This document shows, in pieces, positions 27,245-36,153 of a stretch of 64,000 nt of DNA. Source of the DNA: Bacilli bacterium (lineage in GTDB: Bacteria; Bacillota_I; Bacilli_A; RFN20; CAG-826); NCBI GenBank assembly GCA_024408335.1, contig JAKSVB010000001.1:186001-250000 (forward strand), read 5' to 3'. Positions within the stretch are counted from its first letter, which is position 1. Every line of letters starts with the position of its first letter. The position numbers and the translations under genes are program-made. The notes under the pieces were generated by a model that ran no database searches, was not told the DNA's origin, and saw only the letters and a program-made list of their open reading frames with translations.

Positions 27245-27820
27245 ATGAAACTCTACGTTGGTTTAGGAAATCCTGGAAAACAATATGAAGGAACTCGCCA
27301 TAACATGGGATTTATGGCGGTCGATAAATTTATGGAGCTTGCTCACGGCGACTTCGATCGTCAAGGCTTTCATGGCACCTATGGAATCGTGAAAAACCCT
27401 GCATTTTCCGAGCCAATTGTTGTTTTAAAACCAGAAACATTCATGAATTTGTCCGGAACAAGCGTTTCCGAATGCGTTTCATTCTTCAAGATTGATCCAG
27501 AAGACATCGTCGTTGTTTATGACGATATGGCAATCGAGGAAGGCCTTATTAGAATCCGCCAAGATGGTTCAAGCGGCGGGCATAAAGGAATGCAAAACAT
27601 TATCGATCAGCTAGGAACACAAAAGATTAAGCGCATAAGGGTTGGAATTGGAGAACCAAAGTTCAATACAATCGACTTCGTGCTTGGCAAACCATCAAAA
27701 GAAAGCGCCCCCCTCATCGAAGCGGCACTCGATAACGCAGCAAAGGCGCTTCGCGACATTGACATTCAGGGCTTCCAAAAAGCCATGAACGTATACAATT
27801 CAATCAAAAAGGCTAAATAG
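27245..27820 (+). CDS. pth: Peptidyl-tRNA hydrolase
   Basis: Recycles peptidyl-tRNA that drops off ribosomes; 191 residues. It begins MKLYVGLGNPGKQYEGTRHN, with the catalytic His in TRHNMGFM, and has the conserved KPETFMNLSG and VVYDDMAI segments and GGHKGMQNI. The ATG abuts the flavodoxin stop. The pth-mfd-rqcP-tilS-ftsH series is the Bacilli order. Confidence 0.95.
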   Translation: MKLYVGLGNPGKQYEGTRHNMGFMAVDKFMELAHGDFDRQGFHGTYGIVKNPAFSEPIVVLKPETFMNLSGTSVSECVSFFKIDPEDIVVVYDDMAIEEGLIRIRQDGSSGGHKGMQNIIDQLGTQKIKRIRVGIGEPKFNTIDFVLGKPSKESAPLIEAALDNAAKALRDIDIQGFQKAMNVYNSIKKAK

Positions 27821-27835
27821 CCATAGGAGGCATTT

Positions 27836-30800
27836 ACGGATTTATTTGAAAGCTTAAAAAACTTAGATTTGACCACCCCCCTCTCGAACAAAAGGGGTCA
27901 TTTTGTCGTGGACGATACTATTGGAGCGGCGCTTCTTATTGCTTCGTTATACGGCCAAAAGAAGGATAACTATTCAATCGTTGCAACAAATCTCTATAGC
28001 GCTCAAAAAATCTACGAATTCCTGCTTAATTTCTTGCCAGAAAACAAATTGATATTCTTTCCTGCAGATGAGCTTCTTAGAGCAGAAGCTTTATCGTCCT
28101 CAAAAGAGCTTATGGCCCAAAGACTGTATGCCATGGGACAAGCAATAGAGGCAAAGGATTCCATTTTGATTACGCATCCATCTGCGGCGATGCGTTTCTT
28201 GCCTTCAAAAGAAGAGTTTAAGAGGCACGTTCTCGAGTTTGAGAAAGGAAAAAAGCTTAGTGTCACCGAAGTTAGAAAAAGACTAACGGAGATGGGGTAC
28301 CGCAGAGTCAACAAAATTGACCAAACGCTTCAATTTGCATCCCGCGGCGACATCCTTGATATCTATTCGGTAAACTACCCAAAACCTATACGTATTGAGT
28401 TCTTTGATGATGATATCGAAGCAATCAAATTTTTTGAAATTTCCAGTCAAATCTCGGCTGAATCACTGGAAAAGGTTACTGTTTTGCCAGCATCTGACAT
28501 CTTTTTATCAGATTCAGAAATCGCTGAATTTAAAACAAAAATCGTCGCTTTATTAGAAAACGACAGGAAACACCTATCCCCAACGTCTTATGAAGATCTT
28601 GTAAGAAACGTCGAAAATGATATTGCCGATATCTCTGAGAGGTCTTATAAGCCAATTCTCTACAAGTATTTGGGTTTTGCTCTTGGAAAAAACTCAAATA
28701 TCTTCTCCTATTTCAATTCGTCTTTTACTTATGTTGCTGAGAAGAATACGTTCGATGAATCCTGCGGCTCTCTTTTCGATGAGGCAATGGTTTATTACTC
28801 AGAGCTTCATGAGAGCCTACGTATCCCAACACATTTGGCTGAATATCTCTCTCCGGATAGCGTTCTTCCAACAAAAGGAGTTAGATACGGCAGCAAGTTT
28901 GCCACTTCGGCAGATGATTTTGCGTTAATTGTCAGACACATCGTTTCTGCCGGTGTTGGAATAGCCGCTATGGTGCCAACAATCGAGAGTTACCTCAAAA
29001 CAAACAAGAAGGTCATAATCGCTCTTGAACAATCGCAGCAAAGAAAAACATGTATGTCTTTCCTTGATGAGGCAGGCATTAAATACGAGGAAACCAGAGG
29101 TTTTGAGCTCCCTAAAGGCAGTTTAGGCATCACCAGCGCAACCCTAAACGAAGGTTTTGAGATACCTTCCCTTGAGCTTGCTGTTTTATCCGCTTCAGAG
29201 CTTTATGGAAAGAGAGTTGCGACCACCCGTTTCTCGTCAAGGTTCAAAGACGCAGTTATTTTAAAGAATCACGATGATCTAAAACCAGGCGATTACGTGG
29301 TCCACGAATACAACGGAATCGGCCAGTTTATTGAAGTTACTACACTCCTTGTTGATGGCAATCATAGAGATTATTTGAGAATCGCATATGCAAACAATGA
29401 AACACTATATGTTCCTTTGGAACAATTTAGATTAGTCAGAAAATATTCGGGAAGAGAAGGCGCAGCGCCTCGTTTATCACACCTTTACAGTGGCGAATGG
29501 GAGAAAAAGAAGGCCCATATCAAAGAAAGGGTCAACGATCTTGCTGATAGACTTTTAACTTTATATGGGACGAGAGCCAAAAAAGAAGGCTTTGCCTTCC
29601 CGCCAGACGACGAATTGCAGCGTGACTTTGAGATGCAGTTCCCATACGACTTAACTAAAGACCAGCAAAAGTCAGTCGACGAAATCAAAGCCGACATGGA
29701 AAAGCCTGAGATCATGGATCGTCTTTTGATTGGAGACGTTGGTTTTGGAAAGACGGAAATCGCGTTTAGAGCCGCGTTTAAAGCTATTTCTGCTGGAAAA
29801 CAGGTAGCGTTATTAGCCCCAACGACTCTTTTAGCAAGGCAACATTACGAGGTCGCGATGCAAAGATTCGCCCGTTTTGGGGTACGTATCGCCGTTCTTT
29901 CGAGAATGGTTTCGAACCAAAGACAAAAAGAATTCATCCAAAGAATCCAAGAAGGCAAAATCGATTTAGTTGTTGGAACTCACAGAATTCTTTCTAAAGA
30001 AATCATTTGGAGAGACCTTGGTCTTTTGATAGTTGATGAAGAGCAACGTTTCGGCGTTGAGCAAAAAGAGAGGATCAAGGAAATGAAGAATACGGTAGAC
30101 GTTCTTTCACTTTCTGCCACCCCAATCCCTAGAACACTCCAGATGTCCTTGGTAGGAATCAGGCCTCTTTCTCAAATCAACACAGCGCCTCAGACAAGAA
30201 TGCCTATCCAAACATATGTCACGCCATATAGGGAAGAGGCAATTATTGAACTCATCAACCGTGAATTAGGAAGAAACGGTCAGGTCTTCTACGTATATAA
30301 CAAAGTCGCATCGATTTACGCTAAAGCAAACGAGCTTTCCCGCGCTCTTCCATACGCAAATATTGGGGTTGTGCATGGAAAAATGGAGAAAGATGAGGTC
30401 GAAGACGTTATGCAGAAGTACTACGACAACGAGATCAATATCCTCGTTTGTACTTCGATTGTTGAAAACGGAATCGACGTCCCTAATGCGAATATGATCA
30501 TTGTCGAAGACGCAGATCATTTTGGCCTTTCTCAGCTATATCAAATCAAGGGTCGTGTTGGTCGTGGAGATCGAATCGCCTATGCTTATTTGACATACAA
30601 ACCTCAAAAGGAAATGAGGGAAGATGCCGTCAAACGTCTGCAAGCAATCCAGGAATTCACTGAACTCGGAAGCGGTTATAAGATTGCCCAAAGAGACCTA
30701 ATGATTAGAGGCGCTGGCGATATGCTTGGACCCGAACAAGCTGGTTTTATTGACTCAATCGGCCTCGATCTCTATCTCAAAATGCTTAATGAGGCTATCG

Positions 30801-31300
30801 AAGAGAAAAAGACCGGTGAGGTTAAAGCCCCGCCGAAAGCTAAGAGTGTGTTTAAAATCGACGCGTATATTCCGAAGGAATACGCAATTAATAGCGATAA
30901 GATTCAGTTATATCAAGAACTCGAAAACGCTAAGACAGAAGAAGAGCTTGATACGATCGCAAAAAATATGAGAGACGTATATGGTAAACTACCTGATCAG
31001 GTTTCTTTGCTTGTCCTCAAAAAGAAAATCGATCTTTTGAGCGAGAAAGAAGAGTTCTCGAAAGTTGATGAAAGCGACACGTATCTCGACGTTTATATGA
31101 GCGATGCTTTCTCAAGAGTAAACGGCATTGGTGTCGACCTTTTTAACTTGCTCGCTCCATACCTGTCTTTCATGAAAGTCAACTTTGTTGACAAGAAGGT
31201 TCACATCAGAATGATGAAGAGGCGCGACTGGATCCATGACATCTATCGCTTGCTTGTTGTCATAGATAAACTATATTTCCGTAGGAAAAACGAACATTAG
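27836..31300 (+). CDS. mfd: Transcription-repair coupling factor Mfd
   Basis: Removes RNA polymerase stalled at lesions and recruits the Uvr enzymes; about 1154 residues. UvrB-like N-terminal module, the polymerase-interacting CarD-like domain (PGDYVVHEYNGIGQF, near residue 485), RecG-like helicase with Walker A GDVGFGKTEIAFRAAF (near residue 635), DEEQRFGV, and a C-terminal TRCF domain. Start: AGGAGG (27825-27830) is placed for an ACG at 27836, giving a natural Mfd N-terminus (after the start, DLFESLKNLDL). The next usable start, TTG at 27869, lacks a ribosome site. ACG is very rare as a start codon and may be an ATG with one base changed. Confidence 0.92.
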   Translation, partial: TDLFESLKNLDLTTPLSNKRGHFVVDDTIGAALLIASLYGQKKDNYSIVATNLYSAQKIYEFLLNFLPENKLIFFPADELLRAEALSSSKELMAQRLYAMGQAIEAKDSILITHPSAAMRFLPSKEEFKRHVLEFEKGKKLSVTEVRKRLTEMGYRRVNKIDQTLQFASRGDILDIYSVNYPKPIRIEFFDDDIEAIKFFEISSQISAESLEKVTVLPASDIFLSDSEIAEFKTKIVALLENDRKHLSPTSYEDLVRNVENDIADISERSYKPILYKYLGFALGKNSNIFSYFNSSFTYVAEKNTFDESCGSLFDEAMVYYSELHESLRIPTHLAEYLSPDSVLPTKGVRYGSKFATSADDFALIVRHIVSAGVGIAAMVPTIESYLKTNKKVIIALEQSQQRKTCMSFLDEAGIKYEETRGFELPKGSLGITSATLNEGFEIPSLELAVLSASELYGKRVATTRFSSRFKDAVILKNHDDLKPGDYVVHEYNGIGQFIEVTTLLVDGNHRDYLRIAYANNETLYVPLEQFRLVRKYSGREGAAPRLSHLYSGEWEKKKAHIKERVNDLADRLLTLYGTRAKKEGFAFPPDDELQRDFEMQFPYDLTKDQQKSVDEIKADMEKPEIMDRLLIGDVGFGKTEIAFRAAFKAISAGKQVALLAPTTLLARQHYEVAMQRFARFGVRIAVLSRMVSNQRQKEFIQRIQEGKIDLVVGTHRILSKEIIWRDLGLLIVDEEQRFGVEQKERIKEMKNTVDVLSLSATPIPRTLQMSLVGIRPLSQINTAPQTRMPIQTYVTPYREEAIIELINRELGRNGQVFYVYNKVASIYAKANELSRALPYANIGVVHGKMEKDEVEDVMQKYYDNEINILVCTSIVENGIDVPNANMIIVEDADHFGLSQLYQIKGRVGRGDRIAYAYLTYKPQKEMREDAVKRLQAIQEFTELGSGYKIAQRDLMIRGAGDMLGPEQAGFIDSIGLDLYLKMLNEAIEEKKTGEVKAPPKAKSVFKIDAYIPKEYAINSDKIQLYQELENAKTEEELDTIAKNMRDVYGKLPDQVSLLVLKKKIDLLSEKEEFSKVDESDTYLDVYMSDAFSRVNGIGVDLFNLLAPYLSFMKVNFVDKKVHIRMMKRRDWIHDIYRLLVVIDKLYFRRKNEH

Positions 31301-31315
31301 TGGTACAATAAGGCA

Positions 31316-31588
31316 ATGAGAATTGATAAATACCTAAAGGTCACCCGTCTAACAAAGAGAAGGGAAACCGCAAAAGAACTTTGTGAAGACGGAGACGTCA
31401 TAATCAACGGCAAAGTCGCAAAGCCTATGACTGAAGTCAAAGTGGGCGATGAGCTTGTTTTGATGCTTGGAAAACACAAAATCACTTCAAAAGTGCTAGA
31501 AATCCGTGAATTTGCAAGAAAAGATGAAGCAAAAGGGATGTATGAAATAGTTAACGATGAAATAATTTCAAGGGGAGAAGAACAATGA
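31316..31588 (+). CDS. rqcP: S4-domain protein RqcP (YabO)
   Basis: A 90-residue heat-shock-15-like S4 protein beginning MRIDKYLKVTRLTKRRETAKELC. RqcP works with RqcH on stalled 50S subunits to add alanine tails to nascent chains. Position between mfd and tilS is as in Bacillus (yabO). An extended -10 element, TGG-TACAAT (31301-31309), ends 6 bases before the ATG with no Shine-Dalgarno, predicting a leaderless transcript. The stop TGA overlaps the tilS start as ATGA. Confidence 0.88.
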   Translation: MRIDKYLKVTRLTKRRETAKELCEDGDVIINGKVAKPMTEVKVGDELVLMLGKHKITSKVLEIREFARKDEAKGMYEIVNDEIISRGEEQ

Positions 31589-32835
31589 TTAATCTTGAAG
31601 TACAAAAAGACGTCACTTACGTGCTTGCCGCAAACTATGGCCCAGATTCAATGGCCTTAACTCACGCTTTGAAGAAAGCAGAAGCCAATTTCGTAATGGC
31701 TTACGTTAACTACAAATTAGACCCATCATGGGATGCCGCAGAAGAAGGTCTTAAAAAATATTGCGAACAATACGGAATCGCCATTGAGATTTTAAATGCC
31801 GGAGAAGGCCGCCCAGAAAACGAAGAAGAATTTGAGAAATGGGCTCACAAAGTCCGTTATGATTTCTTTGAAGAAATCTACAAGAAATATGATGCAGCCG
31901 CTCTTTTTATTCCACACCAACAAGACGACGTCATTGAAGCGCACTTAGTTGCAAAAGAGACAGGCGTTAAAACCTCAAAATATGGTCTTAACGCAGTTAC
32001 AACTGCCCGTGACATGATTGTCAGAAGACCTTTGATCAATTACTCAAGAGAAGATCTTGTTGAATACTGCAGAAGACACATCGTTCCTTTCGATGAGAAC
32101 TTCAGCAACTACCAACAAGATAAGTCAAAGAGCAAAATCAGACGTGAAGTCGTTTCCAAACTCGACGTTGTCGAGCGTGAAAGAATCATTGAAGAGATGA
32201 AAAGAAGAAAGAGTGACGTCATCGATTTCGCAACAAGACTTAAGAAGCATACGGAGAAAGGCGAGAGCCTTAATGTTCGCGAGATCATTGCTCTCGACGC
32301 AGGAGAATTTGCTGAAACACTCATCAAATTCGTCAAAGCAAAGACCGGAAAAGCAACAAAGCTTACTCCAAAAATCATCGCAGATTGCCGTGCAATGTGC
32401 CTTGATCCAAAACCTAACATGACCCTCAAAATCAGAGGAAACGTGTATTTCACAAAGGAATACGACGAGATTTCAGTCGATACCGATGGCCTTGAGATGC
32501 CATACCAATACGAACTTGAAAAACCATGCAAATTCGCATGTGAAAACTTCGAATTAGATTTCACAATGGGCGCCGAGGATAGAAACATCCATATGGAGGA
32601 CTATCCAATCACCGTCAGAAGCATCCTTCCTCAAGATGTATATCTTTTCGGAGGATATTCCGTTAACGCTAAAGCGATGCTTGTTGCAGCAGGCGTTTCC
32701 GAAAGATTGCTCCACGTTTGGCCAGTATTCCTCAACAAAAATGGCAAAATCATCTACATTCCAAGATACAAAAAAGGGTTCTTTGAGTACCACAAGAGCC
32801 GTTTGAACATCTTCGTCAAAGAAGAAGAGAAGTAA
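31585..32835 (+). CDS. tilS: tRNA(Ile)-lysidine synthase, divergent
   Basis: A 416-residue PP-loop ATPase placed exactly where tilS lies in Bacilli, and expected to modify the wobble C of tRNA-Ile(CAU). The fold is recognisable: a PP-loop at residues near 15 (ANYGPDSMAL), the region IPHQQDDVIEA, RPLINYSREDLVEYC, and FDENFSNYQQDKSKSKIR. However, the canonical SGGxDS reads NYGPDS and the HHxDDxxET-like motif reads PHQQDDVIEA, so two key motifs are altered. The enzyme is normally essential, so it is probably functional but unusual. Confidence 0.8.
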   Translation: MINLEVQKDVTYVLAANYGPDSMALTHALKKAEANFVMAYVNYKLDPSWDAAEEGLKKYCEQYGIAIEILNAGEGRPENEEEFEKWAHKVRYDFFEEIYKKYDAAALFIPHQQDDVIEAHLVAKETGVKTSKYGLNAVTTARDMIVRRPLINYSREDLVEYCRRHIVPFDENFSNYQQDKSKSKIRREVVSKLDVVERERIIEEMKRRKSDVIDFATRLKKHTEKGESLNVREIIALDAGEFAETLIKFVKAKTGKATKLTPKIIADCRAMCLDPKPNMTLKIRGNVYFTKEYDEISVDTDGLEMPYQYELEKPCKFACENFELDFTMGAEDRNIHMEDYPITVRSILPQDVYLFGGYSVNAKAMLVAAGVSERLLHVWPVFLNKNGKIIYIPRYKKGFFEYHKSRLNIFVKEEEK

Positions 32836-32923
32836 TTTATAACACTTGTGTTATTTACACAAAAGTTGTATTGTGCAGTTGATTTAATAATTTATTAAAT
32901 GCACCAACGAAAGGAGTAGCAAC

Positions 32924-35116
32924 ATGAAAGATGAAAACAAACAACAACATGGACGTAGTTGGTTTAGCTACTTGCTCCCATACTTATTAACCGGTGGCAT
33001 CGTAGTTATTCTCATAATTCTTGTCTTCAGCAGAGTCTCACAAGGAACCAGCAATTGGAAGGTTGGCGAAATCGACAACTATGTTGGCTACACCTTGCCT
33101 ACTGACAATTCAACAGAAGGAACAATCAACACTGAAGAAGGCGATTTCTACATTTCATATTTTGCCGCAACAGACCGCTATGGAAGCGTTGTTTACGTCC
33201 AAGGTAGAGCTTACGAAAAAGGCAAAACCAACAACAACTTCACATTCCAAGTTACAATCAGCAGTGATCAATGGAACAACGCATTCGAAGTTCAAAACCA
33301 AGATTCTCAAGAAGTCGTCAAACACTGGTCATATAGCACCATTTTCCAAAGCAAAGTCGCTGAATGGAATGCAAACCAAGACCTTGTTGGAAGATTCGGC
33401 AAAGGATCCTTCGAAGAAGGTGACGCATACTATGTTAGCTTCTGGGATGTTTGGGGCCCAACAATCATCACTGTTGCTGGTGTCATTCTTATCTCTGTCT
33501 TCATCCTCTCTCGTATAAATAGCTCCGTTAGTGGCGCAAACCGCCAAGCAATGGACTTCAACAAATCCCCAGCACGTCGCGAAGACGCTTCAAAAGTTCG
33601 CTTTGCTGATGTTGCAGGATGCGATGAAGAAAAAGCCGAAATGGTTGAAATGGTTGATTACCTCAAAGAACCAAAGAAGTATTCACGCTGTGGCGCAAGA
33701 CTTCCAAAAGGCGTTCTTTTAATCGGTCCTCCAGGCACTGGTAAAACACTTTTAGCTAAAGCTGTTGCAGGCGAAGCAGGTGTTCCTTTCTACAGCATCT
33801 CAGGTTCCGACTTTGTCGAAATGTTCGTTGGCGTCGGTGCAGGACGTGTCCGTGATTTATTCAAAAAAGCTAAGCAAACCGCACCTTGCATCATCTTCAT
33901 CGATGAAATCGATGCAGTTGGTCGTCAACGTGGCGCTGGTTTAGGTGGCGGTAACGACGAACGCGAACAAACCCTTAACCAACTCCTTGTCGAAATGGAT
34001 GGTTTTGAATACAACTCAGGCATCTTGGTCATGGCTGCAACAAACAGAGATGACGTTCTTGACCCAGCCCTTCTCCGTCCAGGACGTTTCGACCGCGTTG
34101 TTACAGTTGGTTTACCAGACAAGAACGGTCGTGAAGCCATCTTCAAAGTTCACGCTAGAAACAAAAAGATCGCTCTAGAAGTCGATTTCTCTGCTCTTTC
34201 ACAAAGAACCGTTGGCTTCTCAGGTGCTGATATTGAAAACATTCTTAACGAAGCCGCAATCCTCGCGGTCCGTTTCAAGAAAGAGTTTGTTGGAATGGAA
34301 GAAATCGATGAGGCTATTGACCGCCGCATCGCTGGCCCAGCCAAGAGCTCAAAAGGCCTTAACGAGAAAGAACGTAAGCAAATCGCTTTCCACGAATCTG
34401 GCCACGCTGTCATTGGCCTTGTCCTTCCAAACGCAGACAAAGTCCAAAAGATCACCATCATTCCTCGCGGAAATACCGGTGGCCACGTCTTAATGACGCC
34501 AGAATCTGATAGATTCCTTTTAACCAAGAAAGAACTCATTGCAGAGATCACTGGTTTACTAGGCGGTCGTACATCTGAAGAAATCTTCTTCGACGATGTT
34601 TCAACTGGCGCTTCAAATGATATCCAAGAAGCAACAAGAATCGCTCGTTCAATGGTCACGATGTACGGTATGTCCGACCTTGGCCCTATCCAATACGAAC
34701 AAAGCAATGGTTCAGTCTTCCTTGGAAGAGACTACGCCAACACCACAAAGAACTTCTCTTCCGCTATGGCACTTGAAATCGATAAAGCAGTTCGCGAAAT
34801 CGTTGATAATGCCCACGCAGAAGCCAAGAGAATCCTTACAGAACACAAAGCAGACGTTATTCTCATCGCTGAGACTCTTCTTGCAAAAGAAACAATCACA
34901 GCAGAAGAGATTGACTCTTTGATCAAAACCGGAAAGCTTCCTTCAAAAGAGAAAGCCGAAGTCGGTGCAAACGAAACGCTTTCTGACAAGGAAAAAGCTG
35001 TTATCGAAGCCCCTAAACAAGAAGAAACAGCGACTCCTATAGAAGCGGCCCCAAAGAAGCCAAGAGCTCCTAGAAAGAAAAAAGCTCCTGCTCCAGAAGA
35101 AAAGGAAGAAAAATAA
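32924..35116 (+). CDS. ftsH: ATP-dependent zinc metalloprotease FtsH
   Basis: Membrane-bound AAA+ protease that degrades damaged membrane proteins and regulators; 730 residues. Two transmembrane segments (about 15-37 and 180-200) flank an extracytoplasmic domain. The AAA module has Walker A GPPGTGKT near residue 267, Walker B and the second region of homology (RPGRFDR). The zinc site HESGH is near residue 489. The tail is a charged Lys/Glu/Pro/Ala-rich stretch longer than in Bacillus. GAAAGGAG precedes the ATG. A small inverted repeat, TTGTGT-TATTT-ACACAA, lies at 32846-32862 upstream. Confidence 0.96.
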   Translation: MKDENKQQHGRSWFSYLLPYLLTGGIVVILIILVFSRVSQGTSNWKVGEIDNYVGYTLPTDNSTEGTINTEEGDFYISYFAATDRYGSVVYVQGRAYEKGKTNNNFTFQVTISSDQWNNAFEVQNQDSQEVVKHWSYSTIFQSKVAEWNANQDLVGRFGKGSFEEGDAYYVSFWDVWGPTIITVAGVILISVFILSRINSSVSGANRQAMDFNKSPARREDASKVRFADVAGCDEEKAEMVEMVDYLKEPKKYSRCGARLPKGVLLIGPPGTGKTLLAKAVAGEAGVPFYSISGSDFVEMFVGVGAGRVRDLFKKAKQTAPCIIFIDEIDAVGRQRGAGLGGGNDEREQTLNQLLVEMDGFEYNSGILVMAATNRDDVLDPALLRPGRFDRVVTVGLPDKNGREAIFKVHARNKKIALEVDFSALSQRTVGFSGADIENILNEAAILAVRFKKEFVGMEEIDEAIDRRIAGPAKSSKGLNEKERKQIAFHESGHAVIGLVLPNADKVQKITIIPRGNTGGHVLMTPESDRFLLTKKELIAEITGLLGGRTSEEIFFDDVSTGASNDIQEATRIARSMVTMYGMSDLGPIQYEQSNGSVFLGRDYANTTKNFSSAMALEIDKAVREIVDNAHAEAKRILTEHKADVILIAETLLAKETITAEEIDSLIKTGKLPSKEKAEVGANETLSDKEKAVIEAPKQEETATPIEAAPKKPRAPRKKKAPAPEEKEEK

Positions 35117-35118
35117 GA

Positions 35119-35140
35119 GGAGGCCTTAGGGCCTTCTTTT
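35119..35140 (+). terminator. Terminator after ftsH
   Basis: GGAGGCC pairs with GGCCTTC (one G-T pair) around TTAG, followed by TTTT. It ends only one base before the dus ATG, so dus would need its own promoter inside ftsH or depend on readthrough. Confidence 0.75.
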
Positions 35141-35141
35141 A

Positions 35142-36128
35142 ATGAAAATTATGATCAAAATCGGAGACGTTGAAATCAAAGGAAAAGTAGTCCTTGGTCC
35201 GATGGCGGGTGTTACAACCCTAGCGTATCGTGACTTTATGAAGCCTTTCGGGGTTGCTCTTTCCTATAGCGAAATGATCTCCGACTGCGGAATTGACTAC
35301 GAAAACAAAAAGACCTACGCATATCTCATTACTTCAAAAGTCGATAGGCCGGTTGGCTTACAGCTTTTCGGTTCGTCGATTGAAAACACTGTCAAAGCAA
35401 TCGGCCTTATTGAAAAAGTGGCGGATTATGACATCTTAGACATCAATCTAGGCTGCCCTGTAGCAAAGGTAACAAAGACCGGCGCAGGCTCTTCATGGCT
35501 TGCTAGACCAGATGCCCTTGAAGAATATATGAAAGCAGTTGTAGCGGCCTCACATAAGCCTGTTACAGCGAAGATTCGTCTAGGAAAAGACGATAAGTCA
35601 ATTAATGTTTGGGAAGTCGCCAAAATGCTCGAAAGAGTAGGCGTTAAAATGGTTACAGTTCACGCTAGAACGGCTGCTCAAATGTATGCAGGTGTTCCTG
35701 ATTTTGAATGTATTAGGGATCTTGGGAAGTCCTTAAACATCCCACTTTGTATATCGGGAGACATATTTAGTGCTGACGCAGCGGTTAACGCCATGGAGAT
35801 AACTGGCGCTAGCCTTGTTATGGTCGCTAGAGGAGGTTTAGGGAACCCTAGACTCGTTACAAACATCAACAATCGCCTAGAGGGAAAAGAAGAATACCCT
35901 GAACCAACCATTCTTGAGCAGGCAACATGGGCAAAGCAATTCTCTGAAATGCTTATGGCCCAACTTGGCGAAAGAGTGGCGGTCAATCAGCTTAGGGGAC
36001 TTATTCCTCACTTCTTTAGCGGATTCCCAGGCTATAAGAAAATTAGGGGCCAAATTTCCACCAACATCCATTCCGCTGAAGACTTATACAAAATCTTGAA
36101 CGGTATTATTGACAGATACAGCAAATAA
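35142..36128 (+). CDS. dus: tRNA-dihydrouridine synthase
   Basis: FMN enzyme that reduces uridines in the tRNA D-loop; 328 residues. It has the FMN motif GPMAGVTTLAYRDF, the DINLGCPVAKVTKTGAGSSW signature split over the catalytic Cys, and VHARTAAQMYAG. The start is either ATG at 35142 or the in-frame ATG at 35151; neither has a Shine-Dalgarno. The DusB subfamily is most likely given the ftsH/lysS neighbourhood. Confidence 0.93.
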   Translation: MKIMIKIGDVEIKGKVVLGPMAGVTTLAYRDFMKPFGVALSYSEMISDCGIDYENKKTYAYLITSKVDRPVGLQLFGSSIENTVKAIGLIEKVADYDILDINLGCPVAKVTKTGAGSSWLARPDALEEYMKAVVAASHKPVTAKIRLGKDDKSINVWEVAKMLERVGVKMVTVHARTAAQMYAGVPDFECIRDLGKSLNIPLCISGDIFSADAAVNAMEITGASLVMVARGGLGNPRLVTNINNRLEGKEEYPEPTILEQATWAKQFSEMLMAQLGERVAVNQLRGLIPHFFSGFPGYKKIRGQISTNIHSAEDLYKILNGIIDRYSK

Positions 36129-36153
36129 GCGGATTATTCTTTGAATAAAAATT

